Assembly: GCA_030758115.1 (NCBI GenBank)
Contig: JANREX010000048.1
Location: 20,775-84,774 of the forward strand
Direction: 5' to 3'
Source: Paracoccaceae bacterium
Lineage (GTDB): Bacteria > Pseudomonadota > Alphaproteobacteria > Rhodobacterales > Rhodobacteraceae
Length of the DNA stretch: 64,000 bases
Shown here: positions 1-11,000 of the stretch, one piece after another
Layout of the letters: every line of letters begins with the position of its first letter
Position numbering within the stretch: the stretch's first letter is position 1
The notes under the pieces: model-generated
Told to the model about the DNA's origin: nothing
Databases searched by the model: none
Seen by the model: the letters and a program-made list of their open reading frames with translations, nothing else
Translations under genes and position numbers: made by a program

Positions 1-48
1 AGCGCCTTGGCGCGGTTGCTGGACTTTGCGGCGGAACGGGCGGCTTGA
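1..48 (+). CDS. C-terminal fragment of an unidentified CDS truncated by window start
   Basis: Open frame SALARLLDFAAERAA* ending at 48, followed by a terminator hairpin. Confidence 0.4.
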   Translation, partial: SALARLLDFAAERAA

Positions 49-87
49 GAGGCCGCGCCTATGGTCCGCGCGGTGAGGCGGACATGA

Positions 88-117
88 AAACGGGGCCAAG
101 CGGCCCCGTTTCGTTTT
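88..117. terminator. Intrinsic terminator hairpin
   Basis: AAACGGGGCC-AAGC-GGCCCCGTTT, then TCGTTTT. Confidence 0.7.
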
Positions 118-134
118 GCATCATGGCGCGGTGA

Positions 135-683
135 TCATTCGATCACGGTGACGGTCTTCATCACGTCGGGCTGACCGGTGACCATGCCGTTCTGGCCTTT
201 GCCGCGCTTGATCGCGTCGACCACCTCCATGCCTTCGGTGACGCGCCCCACGACCGTGTATTGCCCGTTCAGGAAATAGCCCTCATCGAACATGATGAAG
301 AACTGGCTGTTGGCCGAGTTCGGGTTCTGGCTGCGCGCCATGCCCACGACGCCGCGATCGAACGGAATGTCCGAGAATTCGGCGCGCAGGTCGGGGCGGT
401 TCGACCCGCCCATGCCCGCGCGGGACATGTTGCCGCCCAGCTTGCCGAATTCCACGTCGCCGGTCTGGGCCATGAAGCCTTCGATCACCCGGTGGAAGAC
501 CACGCCGTCGTAACCGCCCTCGGCGGCGATGGCCGCGATCTGGGCGGTGTGTTCGGGGGCCACGTCTTCCAGCAGGTCGATGGTGATGGTGCCGCTGGCC
601 TCGCCCTCGACCTGGATCTGGATGCCGGTGGCCAGCGCGGGGCCCGCCAGCAGCATCAGCACGGCTGCGATTGCGTTACGCAT
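135..683 (-). CDS. Peptidylprolyl isomerase, cyclophilin type, with N-terminal signal peptide
   Basis: FHRVIEGFMAQTGD...NSANSQFFIMF cyclophilin motifs; hydrophobic N-terminus. Confidence 0.93.
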   Translation of the reverse strand: MRNAIAAVLMLLAGPALATGIQIQVEGEASGTITIDLLEDVAPEHTAQIAAIAAEGGYDGVVFHRVIEGFMAQTGDVEFGKLGGNMSRAGMGGSNRPDLRAEFSDIPFDRGVVGMARSQNPNSANSQFFIMFDEGYFLNGQYTVVGRVTEGMEVVDAIKRGKGQNGMVTGQPDVMKTVTVIE

Positions 684-1182
684 CGGCGGCCACCTTGACG
701 CTGATCATGCGGTCGGGGTTCGCGGGCGGCTCGCCGCGGGTGATGGCATCGACATGTTCCATCCCGCCGATCACCCGGCCATAGACCGTGTACTGACCGT
801 TCAGGAAATGGTTGTCCTTGAAGTTGATGAAGAACTGGCTGTTGGCCGAGTTCGGGTTCTGGCTGCGCGCCGCCCCCAGCGTGCCGCGGTCATGCGGCAG
901 GCGCGAGAATTCGGCCGGCACATCCGGCAGGTCCGATCCGCCAGTGCCCGCGCGACGGATGTTGAAGCCGTCTTCCATGTCGCCATGTTCCACGTCGCCG
1001 GTCTGGGCCATGAAACCTTCGATCACGCGGTGAAAGCAGACGTTGTCATACTGACCCGACCGCGCCAGTTCCTTCATCCGCTCGCAATGCTTGGGCGCAA
1101 CGTCCGGCAGAAGTTCGATCGTGACGGTGCCGCCCTTCAGCTCGATGAGGATGGTGTTCTCGGGGTCTTTGATCTCGGGCAT
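676..1182 (-). CDS. Peptidylprolyl isomerase, cyclophilin type, no signal peptide
   Basis: FHRVIEGFMAQTGD...SQNPNSANSQFFINF; overlaps the neighbouring ppi by 8 nt. Confidence 0.93.
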   Translation of the reverse strand: MPEIKDPENTILIELKGGTVTIELLPDVAPKHCERMKELARSGQYDNVCFHRVIEGFMAQTGDVEHGDMEDGFNIRRAGTGGSDLPDVPAEFSRLPHDRGTLGAARSQNPNSANSQFFINFKDNHFLNGQYTVYGRVIGGMEHVDAITRGEPPANPDRMISVKVAADA

Positions 1183-1308
1183 CTGGGCCTCCTCTGATAT
1201 GTTCTGGCCAGATACCTAAGGCCGTTGCGCGCGAATGCCAAGCGGGGTGTTGACGCAAGCGCGCGTTCACGCCAAGAGGTGCGCGGGCTGATCCTGAGGA
1301 GTGCGGGC

Positions 1309-2493
1309 ATGACGTGGAAGACCCTTGATGACATGGACCTTGAGGGAAAACGGGTCCTGGTGCGCGTGGATATCAACGTGCCCGTCGAAAAGGGCAAGGT
1401 GACCGACGCCACCCGGATCGAGAAGATCGCCCCCACCGTGCGCGACATCCTGAACCGCGGAGGCCGCGTGTTGCTGGTCGCGCATTTCGGACGGCCCAAG
1501 GGCAAGGTCGTGCTGGACATGTCCTTGCGCGTCACGATCCAGGCGCTGGAAAACGTGCTGGCCCGCCATGTCACCTTCGTCGAGACCTTCGACGGGGCCG
1601 AGGCCGCCACCAATGACGTGGTGCTGATGGAGAACATCCGCTTTCATCCCGGCGAGGAGGCCAATGATCCCGCCTTCGCCGCCGAACTGGCGGAGCTGGC
1701 GCAGATCTATTGCAATGACGCGTTTTCGGCGGCGCACCGGGCCCATGCCTCGACCGAGGGGCTGGCGCATCTGATGCCGTCCTGCGCGGGCCGCCAGATG
1801 GAGGCCGAGCTGCGCGCGCTGGAGGCGGCGCTGAGCACGCCCAAGCGCCCGGTCGGCGCGGTCGTGGGCGGGGCGAAAGTATCGACCAAGATCGAACTGC
1901 TGGAAAACCTTGTCGAAAAGCTGGACGTGCTGATCATCGGCGGCGGCATGGCAAATACATTCCTGGCCGCACAAGGCGCGCAGCTGGGCAAATCCCTGCG
2001 CGAGCCCGATTTCGAACAGACCGCGCGCGAGATCCTGGAAAAGGCCGCGCGTACCGGTTGCCGCGTGATCCTGCCCGTCGATGGCAAGGTCGCGCGCAGC
2101 TTTGGCGCGGGTGTGCCCTTCGACGTGGTGCCGCTGACGGCCAAGACGGTGCTGGACGAGGACCAGATGGTTCTGGACGCAGGCCCGCAATCCATCGCCG
2201 CGATCTGCGCGGCCTTCGACGGGCTGAAGACGCTGATCTGGAACGGGCCGCTGGGCGCCTTCGAGATCGAACCCTTTGACGAGGCCACGATGGCGACCGC
2301 GCGCCATGCCGCCGCGCTGACCACGGCGGGCGGGTTGATCACCGTGGCCGGCGGCGGCGATACGGTGGCCGCTCTGCATGCGGCGCAGGTGGCGGATGAC
2401 TTCACCTATATCAGTACCGCAGGTGGCGCTTTCCTTGAATGGATGGAAGGCAAGACGCTGCCGGGCGTCGCCGCATTGGAGGCCAGCGCCTGA
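1309..2493 (+). CDS. pgk: Phosphoglycerate kinase
   Basis: [31 protein letters not shown]..., [28 protein letters not shown] at 1309 preferred over upstream ORF start. Confidence 0.97.
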   Translation: MTWKTLDDMDLEGKRVLVRVDINVPVEKGKVTDATRIEKIAPTVRDILNRGGRVLLVAHFGRPKGKVVLDMSLRVTIQALENVLARHVTFVETFDGAEAATNDVVLMENIRFHPGEEANDPAFAAELAELAQIYCNDAFSAAHRAHASTEGLAHLMPSCAGRQMEAELRALEAALSTPKRPVGAVVGGAKVSTKIELLENLVEKLDVLIIGGGMANTFLAAQGAQLGKSLREPDFEQTAREILEKAARTGCRVILPVDGKVARSFGAGVPFDVVPLTAKTVLDEDQMVLDAGPQSIAAICAAFDGLKTLIWNGPLGAFEIEPFDEATMATARHAAALTTAGGLITVAGGGDTVAALHAAQVADDFTYISTAGGAFLEWMEGKTLPGVAALEASA

Positions 2494-2672
2494 CGCCGCC
2501 GTGGCGTCTGGATATTTGCAGCAAGAAGAAGCGCGGGGCCGGTTTATCGGCAGTTTTCTGCGATTTTTCAGGGTTTTTTGCGTGATTTCAACCGAAAGGG
2601 GATTCACACGGCGAATCGCTTGTGCCATTGTGTGACAAGGCGCCGAAAACAGGCGCGAAGATAGGCAGAGCA

Positions 2673-2972
2673 ATGACATCCCGCACCCGTCCGGCCTTTG
2701 GCGTCATGATCTTTTTCGCCGTGGCCTTCAGCCTTGGCGCCTATTTCACCTTTGCCGCGGTGCAGGGGAATTACGGGCTGTTCCGCCGCGCGGAAGTGCA
2801 GGCCGACGCCGCGAAGCTGCGCGCCGAGCTGGAGGTGCTGCAGACGCGCGTGGCGCGGATGGAAAACATGACGCGCCGCCTGTCGGACGAGTTCCTGGAT
2901 CTCGACCTGCTGGACCAGCAGGCGCGCGACGTGCTGGGCCTGATGCGCGCCGACGAGATCGTGGTGCGCTGA
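2673..2972 (+). CDS. Septum formation initiator family protein (FtsB/DivIC-like)
   Basis: Single N-terminal TM then coiled coil (RAELEVLQTRVARMENMTRRLSDEFLDLDLLDQQARDVLGL); just upstream of pdhA. Confidence 0.85.
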   Translation: MTSRTRPAFGVMIFFAVAFSLGAYFTFAAVQGNYGLFRRAEVQADAAKLRAELEVLQTRVARMENMTRRLSDEFLDLDLLDQQARDVLGLMRADEIVVR

Positions 2973-3054
2973 CCCCTTTCGGCCGACCCTGACCGGCTGC
3001 GCTGAAATTGCGCGAAAAACTTTGCACTCGCATCACCGGGATGAATCCTGTATT

Positions 3055-3078
3055 AGATAGTTTAACGCTAAACTATCT
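3055..3078. promoter_or_regulatory. Perfect inverted repeat upstream of pdhA, candidate operator
   Basis: AGATAGTTTA-ACGC-TAAACTATCT, 25 nt upstream of pdhA ATG. Confidence 0.6.
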
Positions 3079-3102
3079 TTACCGATGGGAGGGGGATGCC
3101 GC

Positions 3103-4113
3103 ATGGCTACCAGAAAAAGCCAAAAGGTTTCAAACGTTTCCGCCGACGAGCTGAAAGGCTTTTACCGCGACATGCTGCTGATCCGGCGATTCGAGGAGAA
3201 GGCCGGCCAGCTTTACGGCATGGGTCTGATCGGCGGGTTCTGCCATCTCTACATCGGGCAGGAAGCGGTTGTCGTGGGTCTGGAAGCTGCCGCCGAGGAA
3301 GGCGACAAGCGCATCACATCCTACCGCGATCACGGGCACATGCTGGCCTGCGGGATGGATCCCAACGGCGTCATGGCCGAGTTGACGGGCCGCGAGGGGG
3401 GCTACTCCAAGGGCAAGGGCGGCTCGATGCACATGTTCTCGAAGGAGAAGCATTTCTACGGCGGGCACGGCATCGTGGGCGCGCAGGTGCCGCTGGGTGC
3501 GGGGCTGGCCTTTGCGGACAAGTACCTGGACAACAAGCGCGTGACCTTCGCCTATTTCGGGGATGGCGCGGCCAACCAGGGCCAGGTCTACGAGACCTTC
3601 AACATGGCGGCGCTGTGGAAGCTGCCGGTGATCTTCGTGATCGAGAACAACCAGTATGCGATGGGCACGTCGCAGCAGCGCTCGACCTCGTCGGCGGAAA
3701 TCTATGAGCGCGGCCATGCCTTCGGCATTCCGGGCGAAGCCGTGGATGGCATGGATGTTCTGGCGGTGAAGGCGGCGGGCGAAAAGGCCGTGGCGCACTG
3801 CCGGGCGGGCGATGGCCCCTATATCCTCGAGATCAAGACCTATCGCTATCGCGGGCATTCGATGTCGGACCCGGCGAAGTACCGGACCCGCGAGGAAGTG
3901 CAGAAGATGCGCGACGAGAAGGACGCCATCGAACATGTGCGCGACCTGCTGCTGTCGGGCAAGCACGCGACCGAAGATGACCTGAAGGCCATCGACAAGG
4001 AAATCAAGGATATCGTCAACGCGAGCGCCGAGTTCGCCAAGGAAAGCCCGGAACCCGCGCTGAGCGAACTCTGGACCGATATCTATGCCGACGAAGTGCC
4101 GCAGAGCGCGTAA
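3103..4113 (+). CDS. pdhA: Pyruvate dehydrogenase E1 component subunit alpha
   Basis: [61 protein letters not shown]. Confidence 0.96.
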   Translation: MATRKSQKVSNVSADELKGFYRDMLLIRRFEEKAGQLYGMGLIGGFCHLYIGQEAVVVGLEAAAEEGDKRITSYRDHGHMLACGMDPNGVMAELTGREGGYSKGKGGSMHMFSKEKHFYGGHGIVGAQVPLGAGLAFADKYLDNKRVTFAYFGDGAANQGQVYETFNMAALWKLPVIFVIENNQYAMGTSQQRSTSSAEIYERGHAFGIPGEAVDGMDVLAVKAAGEKAVAHCRAGDGPYILEIKTYRYRGHSMSDPAKYRTREEVQKMRDEKDAIEHVRDLLLSGKHATEDDLKAIDKEIKDIVNASAEFAKESPEPALSELWTDIYADEVPQSA

Positions 4114-4127
4114 GGGAGAAAAGACCA

Positions 4128-5498
4128 ATGGCAACTGAAATCCTGATGCCCGCCCTGTCGCCCACGATGGAAGAGGGCACGCTGGCCAAATGGCTGGTCA
4201 AGGAAGGCGATACCGTCAAGGCCGGTGACATCCTGGCCGAGATCGAGACCGACAAGGCCACGATGGAATTCGAGGCGGTGGACGAGGGCGTGATCGGCAA
4301 GCTCTTGGTGGCCGAGGGCACCGAAGGCGTGAAGGTCAATGCGGCGATCGCGGTACTGCTGGAGGATGGCGAAAGTGCCGATGCGGCACCGGCCAAGGCA
4401 GAGCCCAAGGCAAAGACGCCGCAAGCCGAAGCTGCCTCCCCTGCCCCTGTGGCACCTGCGGCCCCTGCGGCCCCCAAGGCCGCGACACTGCAGCCCGACT
4501 GGCCCGAAGGCACCGAAACGCGCAAGCAGACCGTGCGCGAGGCGCTGCGCGATGGCATGGCCGAGGAAATGCGCCGCGATCCCAATGTCTTCCTGATGGG
4601 CGAGGAAGTGGCCGAATACCAGGGCGCCTACAAGATCAGCCAGGGGATGCTGGACGAGTTCGGTCCCAAGCGGGTGATCGACACGCCGATCACCGAACAT
4701 GGCTTTACCGGCATCGCGGTGGGTGCGGCCTTTGGCGGCTTGCGCCCCATCGTGGAGTTCATGACCTTCAACTTCGCCATGCAGGCGATCGACCAGATCA
4801 TCAACTCGGCCGCCAAGACGCTTTACATGTCGGGTGGCCAGATGGGCGCGCCGATGGTGTTCCGTGGCCCCAACGGGGCGGCGGCGCGGGTGGGTGCGCA
4901 GCACAGCCAGGATTACGCGGCATGGTATGCGCAGATCCCCGGCCTCAAGGTGGTGATGCCCTATTCGGCGTCTGATTACAAAGGCTTGATGAAGACCGCG
5001 ATCCGCGATCCGAACCCTGTCATCTTCCTCGAGAACGAGATCCTTTACGGCCGCAGCTTCGATGTGCCGGTGCTTGAGGATTACACCGTGCCCTTCGGCA
5101 AGGCCAAGATCTGGCGCGAAGGCACGGATGTGACCATCATCAGCTTCGGCATCGGCATGACCTATGCGCTGGAAGCGGCGGAGCGCCTGGAAAAGGACGG
5201 GATCAGTGCCGAGGTGATCGACCTGCGGACCCTGCGCCCGCTGGACTATGACACGCTGATTGCATCGGTGATGAAGACCAACCGTTGCGTGACCGTCGAG
5301 GAAGGCTTCCCCGTTGCCTCGATCGGGAACCACCTGTCGGCCTATATCATGGAAAACGCCTTCGATTACCTGGATGCGCCCGTGATCAACTGCTGCGGCA
5401 AGGATGTGCCCATGCCCTATGCGGCCAACCTTGAAAAGCTGGCGCTTGTGACCACCGACGAGGTTGTCGCGGCCGTGAAAAAAGTGACCTACCGCTAA
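4128..5498 (+). CDS. pdhB: Pyruvate dehydrogenase E1 subunit beta with N-terminal lipoyl domain
   Basis: N-terminal lipoyl domain ([17 protein letters not shown]), Ala/Pro linker, then transketolase-type E1beta. Confidence 0.96.
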   Translation: MATEILMPALSPTMEEGTLAKWLVKEGDTVKAGDILAEIETDKATMEFEAVDEGVIGKLLVAEGTEGVKVNAAIAVLLEDGESADAAPAKAEPKAKTPQAEAASPAPVAPAAPAAPKAATLQPDWPEGTETRKQTVREALRDGMAEEMRRDPNVFLMGEEVAEYQGAYKISQGMLDEFGPKRVIDTPITEHGFTGIAVGAAFGGLRPIVEFMTFNFAMQAIDQIINSAAKTLYMSGGQMGAPMVFRGPNGAAARVGAQHSQDYAAWYAQIPGLKVVMPYSASDYKGLMKTAIRDPNPVIFLENEILYGRSFDVPVLEDYTVPFGKAKIWREGTDVTIISFGIGMTYALEAAERLEKDGISAEVIDLRTLRPLDYDTLIASVMKTNRCVTVEEGFPVASIGNHLSAYIMENAFDYLDAPVINCCGKDVPMPYAANLEKLALVTTDEVVAAVKKVTYR

Positions 5499-5509
5499 GG
5501 AGACACGCG

Positions 5510-6826
5510 ATGCCTGTTGAAATTCTGATGCCCGCGCTGTCGCCCACGATGGAAGAGGGCACGCTGGCGAAATGGCTGGTCAAGGAAGGCGATACCGTGT
5601 CTGCGGGCGACCTTCTGGCCGAGATCGAGACGGACAAGGCCACGATGGAGTTCGAGGCCGTGGACGAGGGCGTGATCGGCAAGCTCTTGGTGGCCGAGGG
5701 CACCGAAGGCGTGAAGGTCAATTCGCCCATCGCGCTGCTGTTGGAGGATGGCGAAAGCGCCTCCGACGCCAAGGCGGCGGCACCCAAGGCCGAGGCGGCA
5801 CCGAAGGCCGAAGCCCCGAAAGCCGAGGCTGTCACGGTTGCGGCGACGCCTGCCCCTGCCGCGCCCAAGGCCGCCGATGGTGGCCGCGTCTTCGCCTCGC
5901 CGCTGGCGCGGCGGATCGCGGCGGACAAGGGGATCGACCTGGCCGGCCTGACCGGATCCGGCCCGCATGGGCGGATCGTCAAGGCCGATGTGGAGGGTGC
6001 AAGCCCGCAGGCGAAACCCGCGGCGGCGGCCACTGCAATGCCTGCAGCTTCTGCCCCTGCGGCGGGCAAGGCCCCTGCCCCTGCGATGGCGTCGGGTCCG
6101 TCCACGGACACGGTTCTGAAGATGTACGAGGGTCGCGCCTATACCGAGATCAAGCTGGACGGGATGCGCAAGACCATCGCCGCCCGCCTGACCGAGGCCA
6201 AGCAGACCATCCCGCATTTCTACCTGCGCCGCGATATCCAGCTGGATGCGCTGATGGCTTTCCGTGGTCAGCTGAACGCGCAGTTGGAAGGGCGCGGCGT
6301 CAAGCTGTCGGTCAACGATTTCATCATCAAGGCCTGCGCCCTGGCGCTGCAGCAGGTGCCCGCCGCCAATGCGGTCTGGGCGGGCGACCGGGTGTTGCAG
6401 CTCAAGCCCTCTGATGTGGCGGTGGCGGTGGCCATTGACGGCGGGCTGTTCACGCCCGTTCTGAAGGATGCCGAGGCGAAGTCGCTGTCCGCGCTGAGTG
6501 CCGAGATGAAGGACCTGGCCGCGCGCGCCAAGTCCAAGAAGCTGGCCCCGCATGAATACCAGGGTGGCAGTTTCGCGATTTCCAACCTTGGCATGTTCGG
6601 GATCGACAATTTCGACGCGGTGATCAACCCGCCGCACGGGGCGATCCTTGCGGTCGGTGCAGGGGTCAAGAAACCCGTCGTGGGCAAGGATGGCGCGCTG
6701 GCCGTGGCCACGGTGATGTCGGTCACGCTGTCGGTGGATCACCGGGTGATCGACGGGGCGCTGGGGGCGGAACTGTTGCAGGCGATCAAGGACAACCTTG
6801 AAAACCCGATGGCGATGCTGGCCTGA
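5510..6826 (+). CDS. pdhC: Dihydrolipoamide acetyltransferase, E2 of pyruvate dehydrogenase
   Basis: Lipoyl domain, E3-binding domain ([33 protein letters not shown]), catalytic [14 protein letters not shown]. Confidence 0.95.
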   Translation: MPVEILMPALSPTMEEGTLAKWLVKEGDTVSAGDLLAEIETDKATMEFEAVDEGVIGKLLVAEGTEGVKVNSPIALLLEDGESASDAKAAAPKAEAAPKAEAPKAEAVTVAATPAPAAPKAADGGRVFASPLARRIAADKGIDLAGLTGSGPHGRIVKADVEGASPQAKPAAAATAMPAASAPAAGKAPAPAMASGPSTDTVLKMYEGRAYTEIKLDGMRKTIAARLTEAKQTIPHFYLRRDIQLDALMAFRGQLNAQLEGRGVKLSVNDFIIKACALALQQVPAANAVWAGDRVLQLKPSDVAVAVAIDGGLFTPVLKDAEAKSLSALSAEMKDLAARAKSKKLAPHEYQGGSFAISNLGMFGIDNFDAVINPPHGAILAVGAGVKKPVVGKDGALAVATVMSVTLSVDHRVIDGALGAELLQAIKDNLENPMAMLA

Positions 6827-6850
6827 TCCACCGGGTCGGATAAAGGAACA

Positions 6851-6884
6851 GGGCCGGATCACTGCGATGATCCGGCCCTTTTTT
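6851..6884 (+). terminator. Intrinsic terminator after pdhC
   Basis: GGGCCGGATCA-CTGCGA-TGATCCGGCCC then TTTTTT. Confidence 0.9.
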
Positions 6885-6901
6885 GTTGCATCAAGAATGG
6901 G

Positions 6902-7711
6902 TTACAGGCTGTCGCGCAAGAGCTGATCCATGGTGATCGAGGGTGTCGCGCACCCCGCCTCGCCCACGACCTTGGCCGGCACGCCCGCCACGGTGGTCTT
7001 GGGCGGCACGTCATGCAGCACGACGGAACCGGCCGCAATGCGCGAGCAATGGCCGATGTGGATATTGCCCAGCACCTTGGCCCCTGCCCCGATCAGCACG
7101 CCTTCGCCGATCTTGGGGTGGCGGTCTTCCTCTTCCTTGCCGGTACCGCCCAGCGTCACCGAATGCAGCATCGAGACATTGTCGCCCACGACGGCGGTTT
7201 CGCCGATCACGATGGAATGGGCGTGGTCGATCATGATGCCCTTGCCGATCCGCGCGGCGGGATGGATATCCACGCCGAAAGCCTCGGACACGCGCATCTG
7301 GAAGAAATAAGCCAGATCCTGACGCCCGCTGTTCCACAGCCAATGGGCGATCCGGTAGGATTGCACGGCCTGGAAGCCCTTGAAGAACAGCAGCGGTTGC
7401 AGGAACCGGTGGCAGGCCGGGTCGCGGTCATAGACCGCCATGATATCGGCGCGCGCCGCCAGGGCGAGGCTGGGATCATCCGCATAGGCCTGATCGCAGA
7501 TTTCGCGGATCAACTGCTCGGACATCTCGCCCGAGGCCAGTTTCAGCGCGATTCGATAGGCCAACGCACATTCGATGGATCCGTGATGCAATACGCTGGA
7601 ATGGATCAATCCGCCCAGCATGGGCTCGTCCACCACGGCCTTTTCGGCCTCGGTCAGGATGCGGTTCCAGACCGGGTCGATCTGGGCGATTTTGGTCTTG
7701 GTCTTGGTCAT
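6902..7711 (-). CDS. cysE: Serine O-acetyltransferase
   Basis: MTKTKTKIAQIDPVWNRILTEAEKAVVDEPMLGG; hexapeptide repeats GKGIMIDHAHSIVIGETAVVGDNVSMLHSVTLGGTG; AAAGGA SD before ATG at 7711. Confidence 0.95.
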   Translation of the reverse strand: MTKTKTKIAQIDPVWNRILTEAEKAVVDEPMLGGLIHSSVLHHGSIECALAYRIALKLASGEMSEQLIREICDQAYADDPSLALAARADIMAVYDRDPACHRFLQPLLFFKGFQAVQSYRIAHWLWNSGRQDLAYFFQMRVSEAFGVDIHPAARIGKGIMIDHAHSIVIGETAVVGDNVSMLHSVTLGGTGKEEEDRHPKIGEGVLIGAGAKVLGNIHIGHCSRIAAGSVVLHDVPPKTTVAGVPAKVVGEAGCATPSITMDQLLRDSL

Positions 7712-8080
7712 GGGGCCTGTCCTTTTCGACGCCATATTAGACCAGATAGAGGGGGCGCGCCAAACGCAAAGCCGTGACATCGGAAAAATTCCTGCATCGG
7801 GGGTGTGGCGCGCGGCCAGTTGGGTCAGCACCAACGCAAGGCAGGCGGCGTAATCGGGATCGCTCAGACCCGGCTCGGGCGGCGGGACGGTGGCCAGCGC
7901 GCGGGCCATCAAGGTGCCATTGCCCCATGCGGGATGCGTCCGGCCAAAGCGCTTGCGATAGCGGTCCGCGGCATCGGCCTGCGCCATGAGGCGCGCAGAG
8001 GCCGCATGACGCACCGACGGGGGCAGGATCAGCAGATGCCGCGCGAGGGCGGTCAGATCGCCATGCATGACCGGGCGCAT
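6902..8080 (-). CDS. Alternative long ORF: small GTA-adjacent DUF-type protein (MRPVMHGDLTALARHLL...) continuous in frame with CysE
   Basis: ATG at 8080 overlaps the g15 stop (ATGA); ORF track shows no stop before the cysE stop at 6902 (393 codons). Confidence 0.55.
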   Translation of the reverse strand: MRPVMHGDLTALARHLLILPPSVRHAASARLMAQADAADRYRKRFGRTHPAWGNGTLMARALATVPPPEPGLSDPDYAACLALVLTQLAARHTPDAGIFPMSRLCVWRAPSIWSNMASKRTGPMTKTKTKIAQIDPVWNRILTEAEKAVVDEPMLGGLIHSSVLHHGSIECALAYRIALKLASGEMSEQLIREICDQAYADDPSLALAARADIMAVYDRDPACHRFLQPLLFFKGFQAVQSYRIAHWLWNSGRQDLAYFFQMRVSEAFGVDIHPAARIGKGIMIDHAHSIVIGETAVVGDNVSMLHSVTLGGTGKEEEDRHPKIGEGVLIGAGAKVLGNIHIGHCSRIAAGSVVLHDVPPKTTVAGVPAKVVGEAGCATPSITMDQLLRDSL

Positions 8081-11000
8081 CAGCCCCCCAAGGTCAGGGT
8101 GGCGCGGAAACCCGGGCCGAAACGGGCCGAGACCTGCGCCACCTCGATGCGGAGGTCCCCGCCCTGCGCATCGGCGGCCCGGTCCGCCGCCGCATAGGTC
8201 CATTGCGGGCTGGACAGGGTGATGTCGCGCAGGATGACCGCACCCTGCATGACACGCAGATGGTAGCTTTCGCTTTCCTCGCCCAGGGGGATATCGGGCG
8301 CCTCCCATGCGTCGGCGTCGATCCGGCCGCGCCGGGTCCATGCGACATGCAGATCCCCGCCCGGCGCCGCGACGGCCCGCAGATGCACGGGCGCCAGCGG
8401 TTTCAACCCGATTCCGGCAAAGCTGTCCTGAATCGCCACATAGGACGGATCATCAAACGGCCGCCACGCCGGGCCGATGCGGTAGTGTCGCAACAGGCCA
8501 CGGGCGTCGGATGGCAGGTCGATCTGCAGGGGTCGGCCATCCATCAGGACAAAGAAACTGCCCTCGGGCCAGGCCGATGGCATCACCGCATCGCTGCCAA
8601 GCTGACCGCGCAACAAGGTTTCCAGCCGCCAGGTATCGGGGGCAACCAGCGTGGCGGTGGCAAATTGAAAAAGCTCCCACCGGTCGGGGGTGCCATCGCC
8701 CAGCGCCGCAAGGTTGCCCCCCGCCAGCAGCGTGGGCAGGTCGATCGAGGAGAGCGAGCCGGATGTCAGCCTGACGGTCACCGCGTCCTGGCGGTGCAGA
8801 AGACCGGGGCGCGCGGCAGGCAAGCCATCCTGCGTGAGGCCGATCACGGCGGGCTGCGGCACGGTGCGGTTCAGCGCGAAGCCCTGACCCGTGGGCGAGG
8901 CATAGACGGCCGCGGCACCGGGCCAGGGATCGGCGGTCACGGCGATATGGGGCGCATGTGGCACCTCGTCCCCGGTCATCAGGGGAAGGTCCAAGAACAG
9001 CGGAAAGACCGGCAGCGGCGCCAGCGCGGGGCGCGTGCGCGGGGTTTCATCCTCGAGCGCGGCGGGCAGGTAGACGCCGGGTTCGACGCGCAGCGCCTCG
9101 ATCAGTTGCGCGCCCGCCAGTTCGACCCGGTCGATGCGATAGCTGGCACCGGTCGCGTCCCCCTCAAGCTGCAGCAGATCACCTGCCCCCAGATGCAGCA
9201 GCGAGGGCGGCAGGGCCAGACGCAGGCCGTCGCGGGCGATCCGCGCCTCGGCCAGCCAGCGTTCGGCGATCTGCCGCCCCTCGCCGCGGGTCAGCAGCAA
9301 GGGCAGTTCGGAGGCGGCGACCGCATGGGTCGCCTCGTCCGGCAGCACGGCTTCCTCGCTGATGGCGGGATAATCCGTATCGGCCTGCACGAAGCGCAGC
9401 CGCACACGCCCTGTCATCGCCGCTTCGGCGGCGCGGCTGTGCTGCGGGCGTGGCGGGCTGTCGGACTGATCGACAAGGGCGGCCAAGGGCACGGTCTGCG
9501 CCACCCCGTCGCGGCGCATCACGAAGCGCAGCGTCCCGTCGCGGTCCACCGCATCGAAGCCATGGGCCAGCATCAGCGGTTGCAGGGCCGCGCGGGCATC
9601 GGTGACCTGTGAGACGGCATAGCCGCGCACGATCCCGTGCAGCGTACTGGTGTCCCGCGCGGTGATCCCGGCGCGCGCGCAGATCTCGGACACCACCGAG
9701 GCCAGCGATCGCGACGCAAGCCGCCCCGTCACCCAGTGACCGCGCGCGTAATTGGGGGCATCGCCCCAAAGTGCCTCATTGCCGGGAAAGAACGGATAGG
9801 GCCGCGCATCCCAGGCCCAGACGAAGGCGCGCCCCATGTCCAGCATCGGCGCGCCATAGACGGCCGAGACCGGGTTGTTTTCGCCCTCGCGCCAGTAGCC
9901 CAGCATGGCGCGCAGGTATTGCATCTGGATCACCTCGTCGCGCTGCCCGTTGGAATAGGCGGGCAGGAAGGATTCCGAGGACTTGGGATCCAGAAACACG
10001 TTCGGCTGGTTGGTGCCCTTGTCCACCGCCGGACAGCCCAGTTCGGTGAACCAGACGGGTTTCGATTGCGGCACCCAGGCTGTGGGCTGGGCGCTGCGTT
10101 GCCCGCCGACCCGCTCGTGATGCGCGTTCAGCCACCAGTTGCGGATATCCTTGTAGCGCCAGATCCACGGCTCGTCATGGGCGGCATCGGTGATCGGGGT
10201 GCGGATCTGGGCGGCTTTCGCCTCGGGCGAGTGGTAGAACCAGTCGTAGCCCTCGCCGCCTTCGATATTGGCGCGCAGATAGGCGGGGTTGTAGATCGTG
10301 TTCCACTGCGCATCGGCATGATCGCGCCCCTCGCGCCAATCCGACAGCGGCATGTAATTGTCGATGCCCACGAAGTCGATATTGGCATCGGCCCAGAGCG
10401 GATCGAGGTGAAAGAACCTGTCGCCGGTGCCGTCGTTCGGCTGATAGCCGAAATATTCGGACCAGTCCGCCGCATAGCCGATTTTCACATTCGGCCCCAG
10501 GATCGCACGGACCTGGGCGGCCAGCGCGCGCAGGGCGGCGACGGCGGGAAAGCTGTTGTTCGCCCCGCGCAACTGCGTAAGGCCGCGCATTTCCGACCCG
10601 ATGCAGAAACTGTCCACCCCGCCCGCCGCCGCGCAAAGCGCCGCATGGTGCAGGATGAAGCGGTTGTAGCGCCATTCCTGCGGGCCGCTGTAGCCCACCT
10701 GCCCCGCTGCCACGGTGAAATGCGCGGCCTGCGCGCTGCCGAAGAAGGCCGCGACCTCGGCCTCGGCCTGGGTGGTGCCATCGGGGCTGCCGGGCCGCCC
10801 CGGTGCTTGCGACCCCGTGATGCGCCCGCGCCAGGGCAGGACGGGTTGATCGGCGGCGTCGCTATAGGGATCGGCGCGGCCGTTGCCGGCCAGCTGATCC
10901 ATCAGGATGAAGGGATAGACCATCACCGCCTGGCCCGACGCGGACAGGCGGCGGATCGCGCCGATCACGGATTGATCGGTGGGCGTGCCGCCATAGACGG

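Noticed and set aside
1267-2679. 470-aa minus-strand ORF
   Set aside because: Antisense to pgk, no domain pattern.
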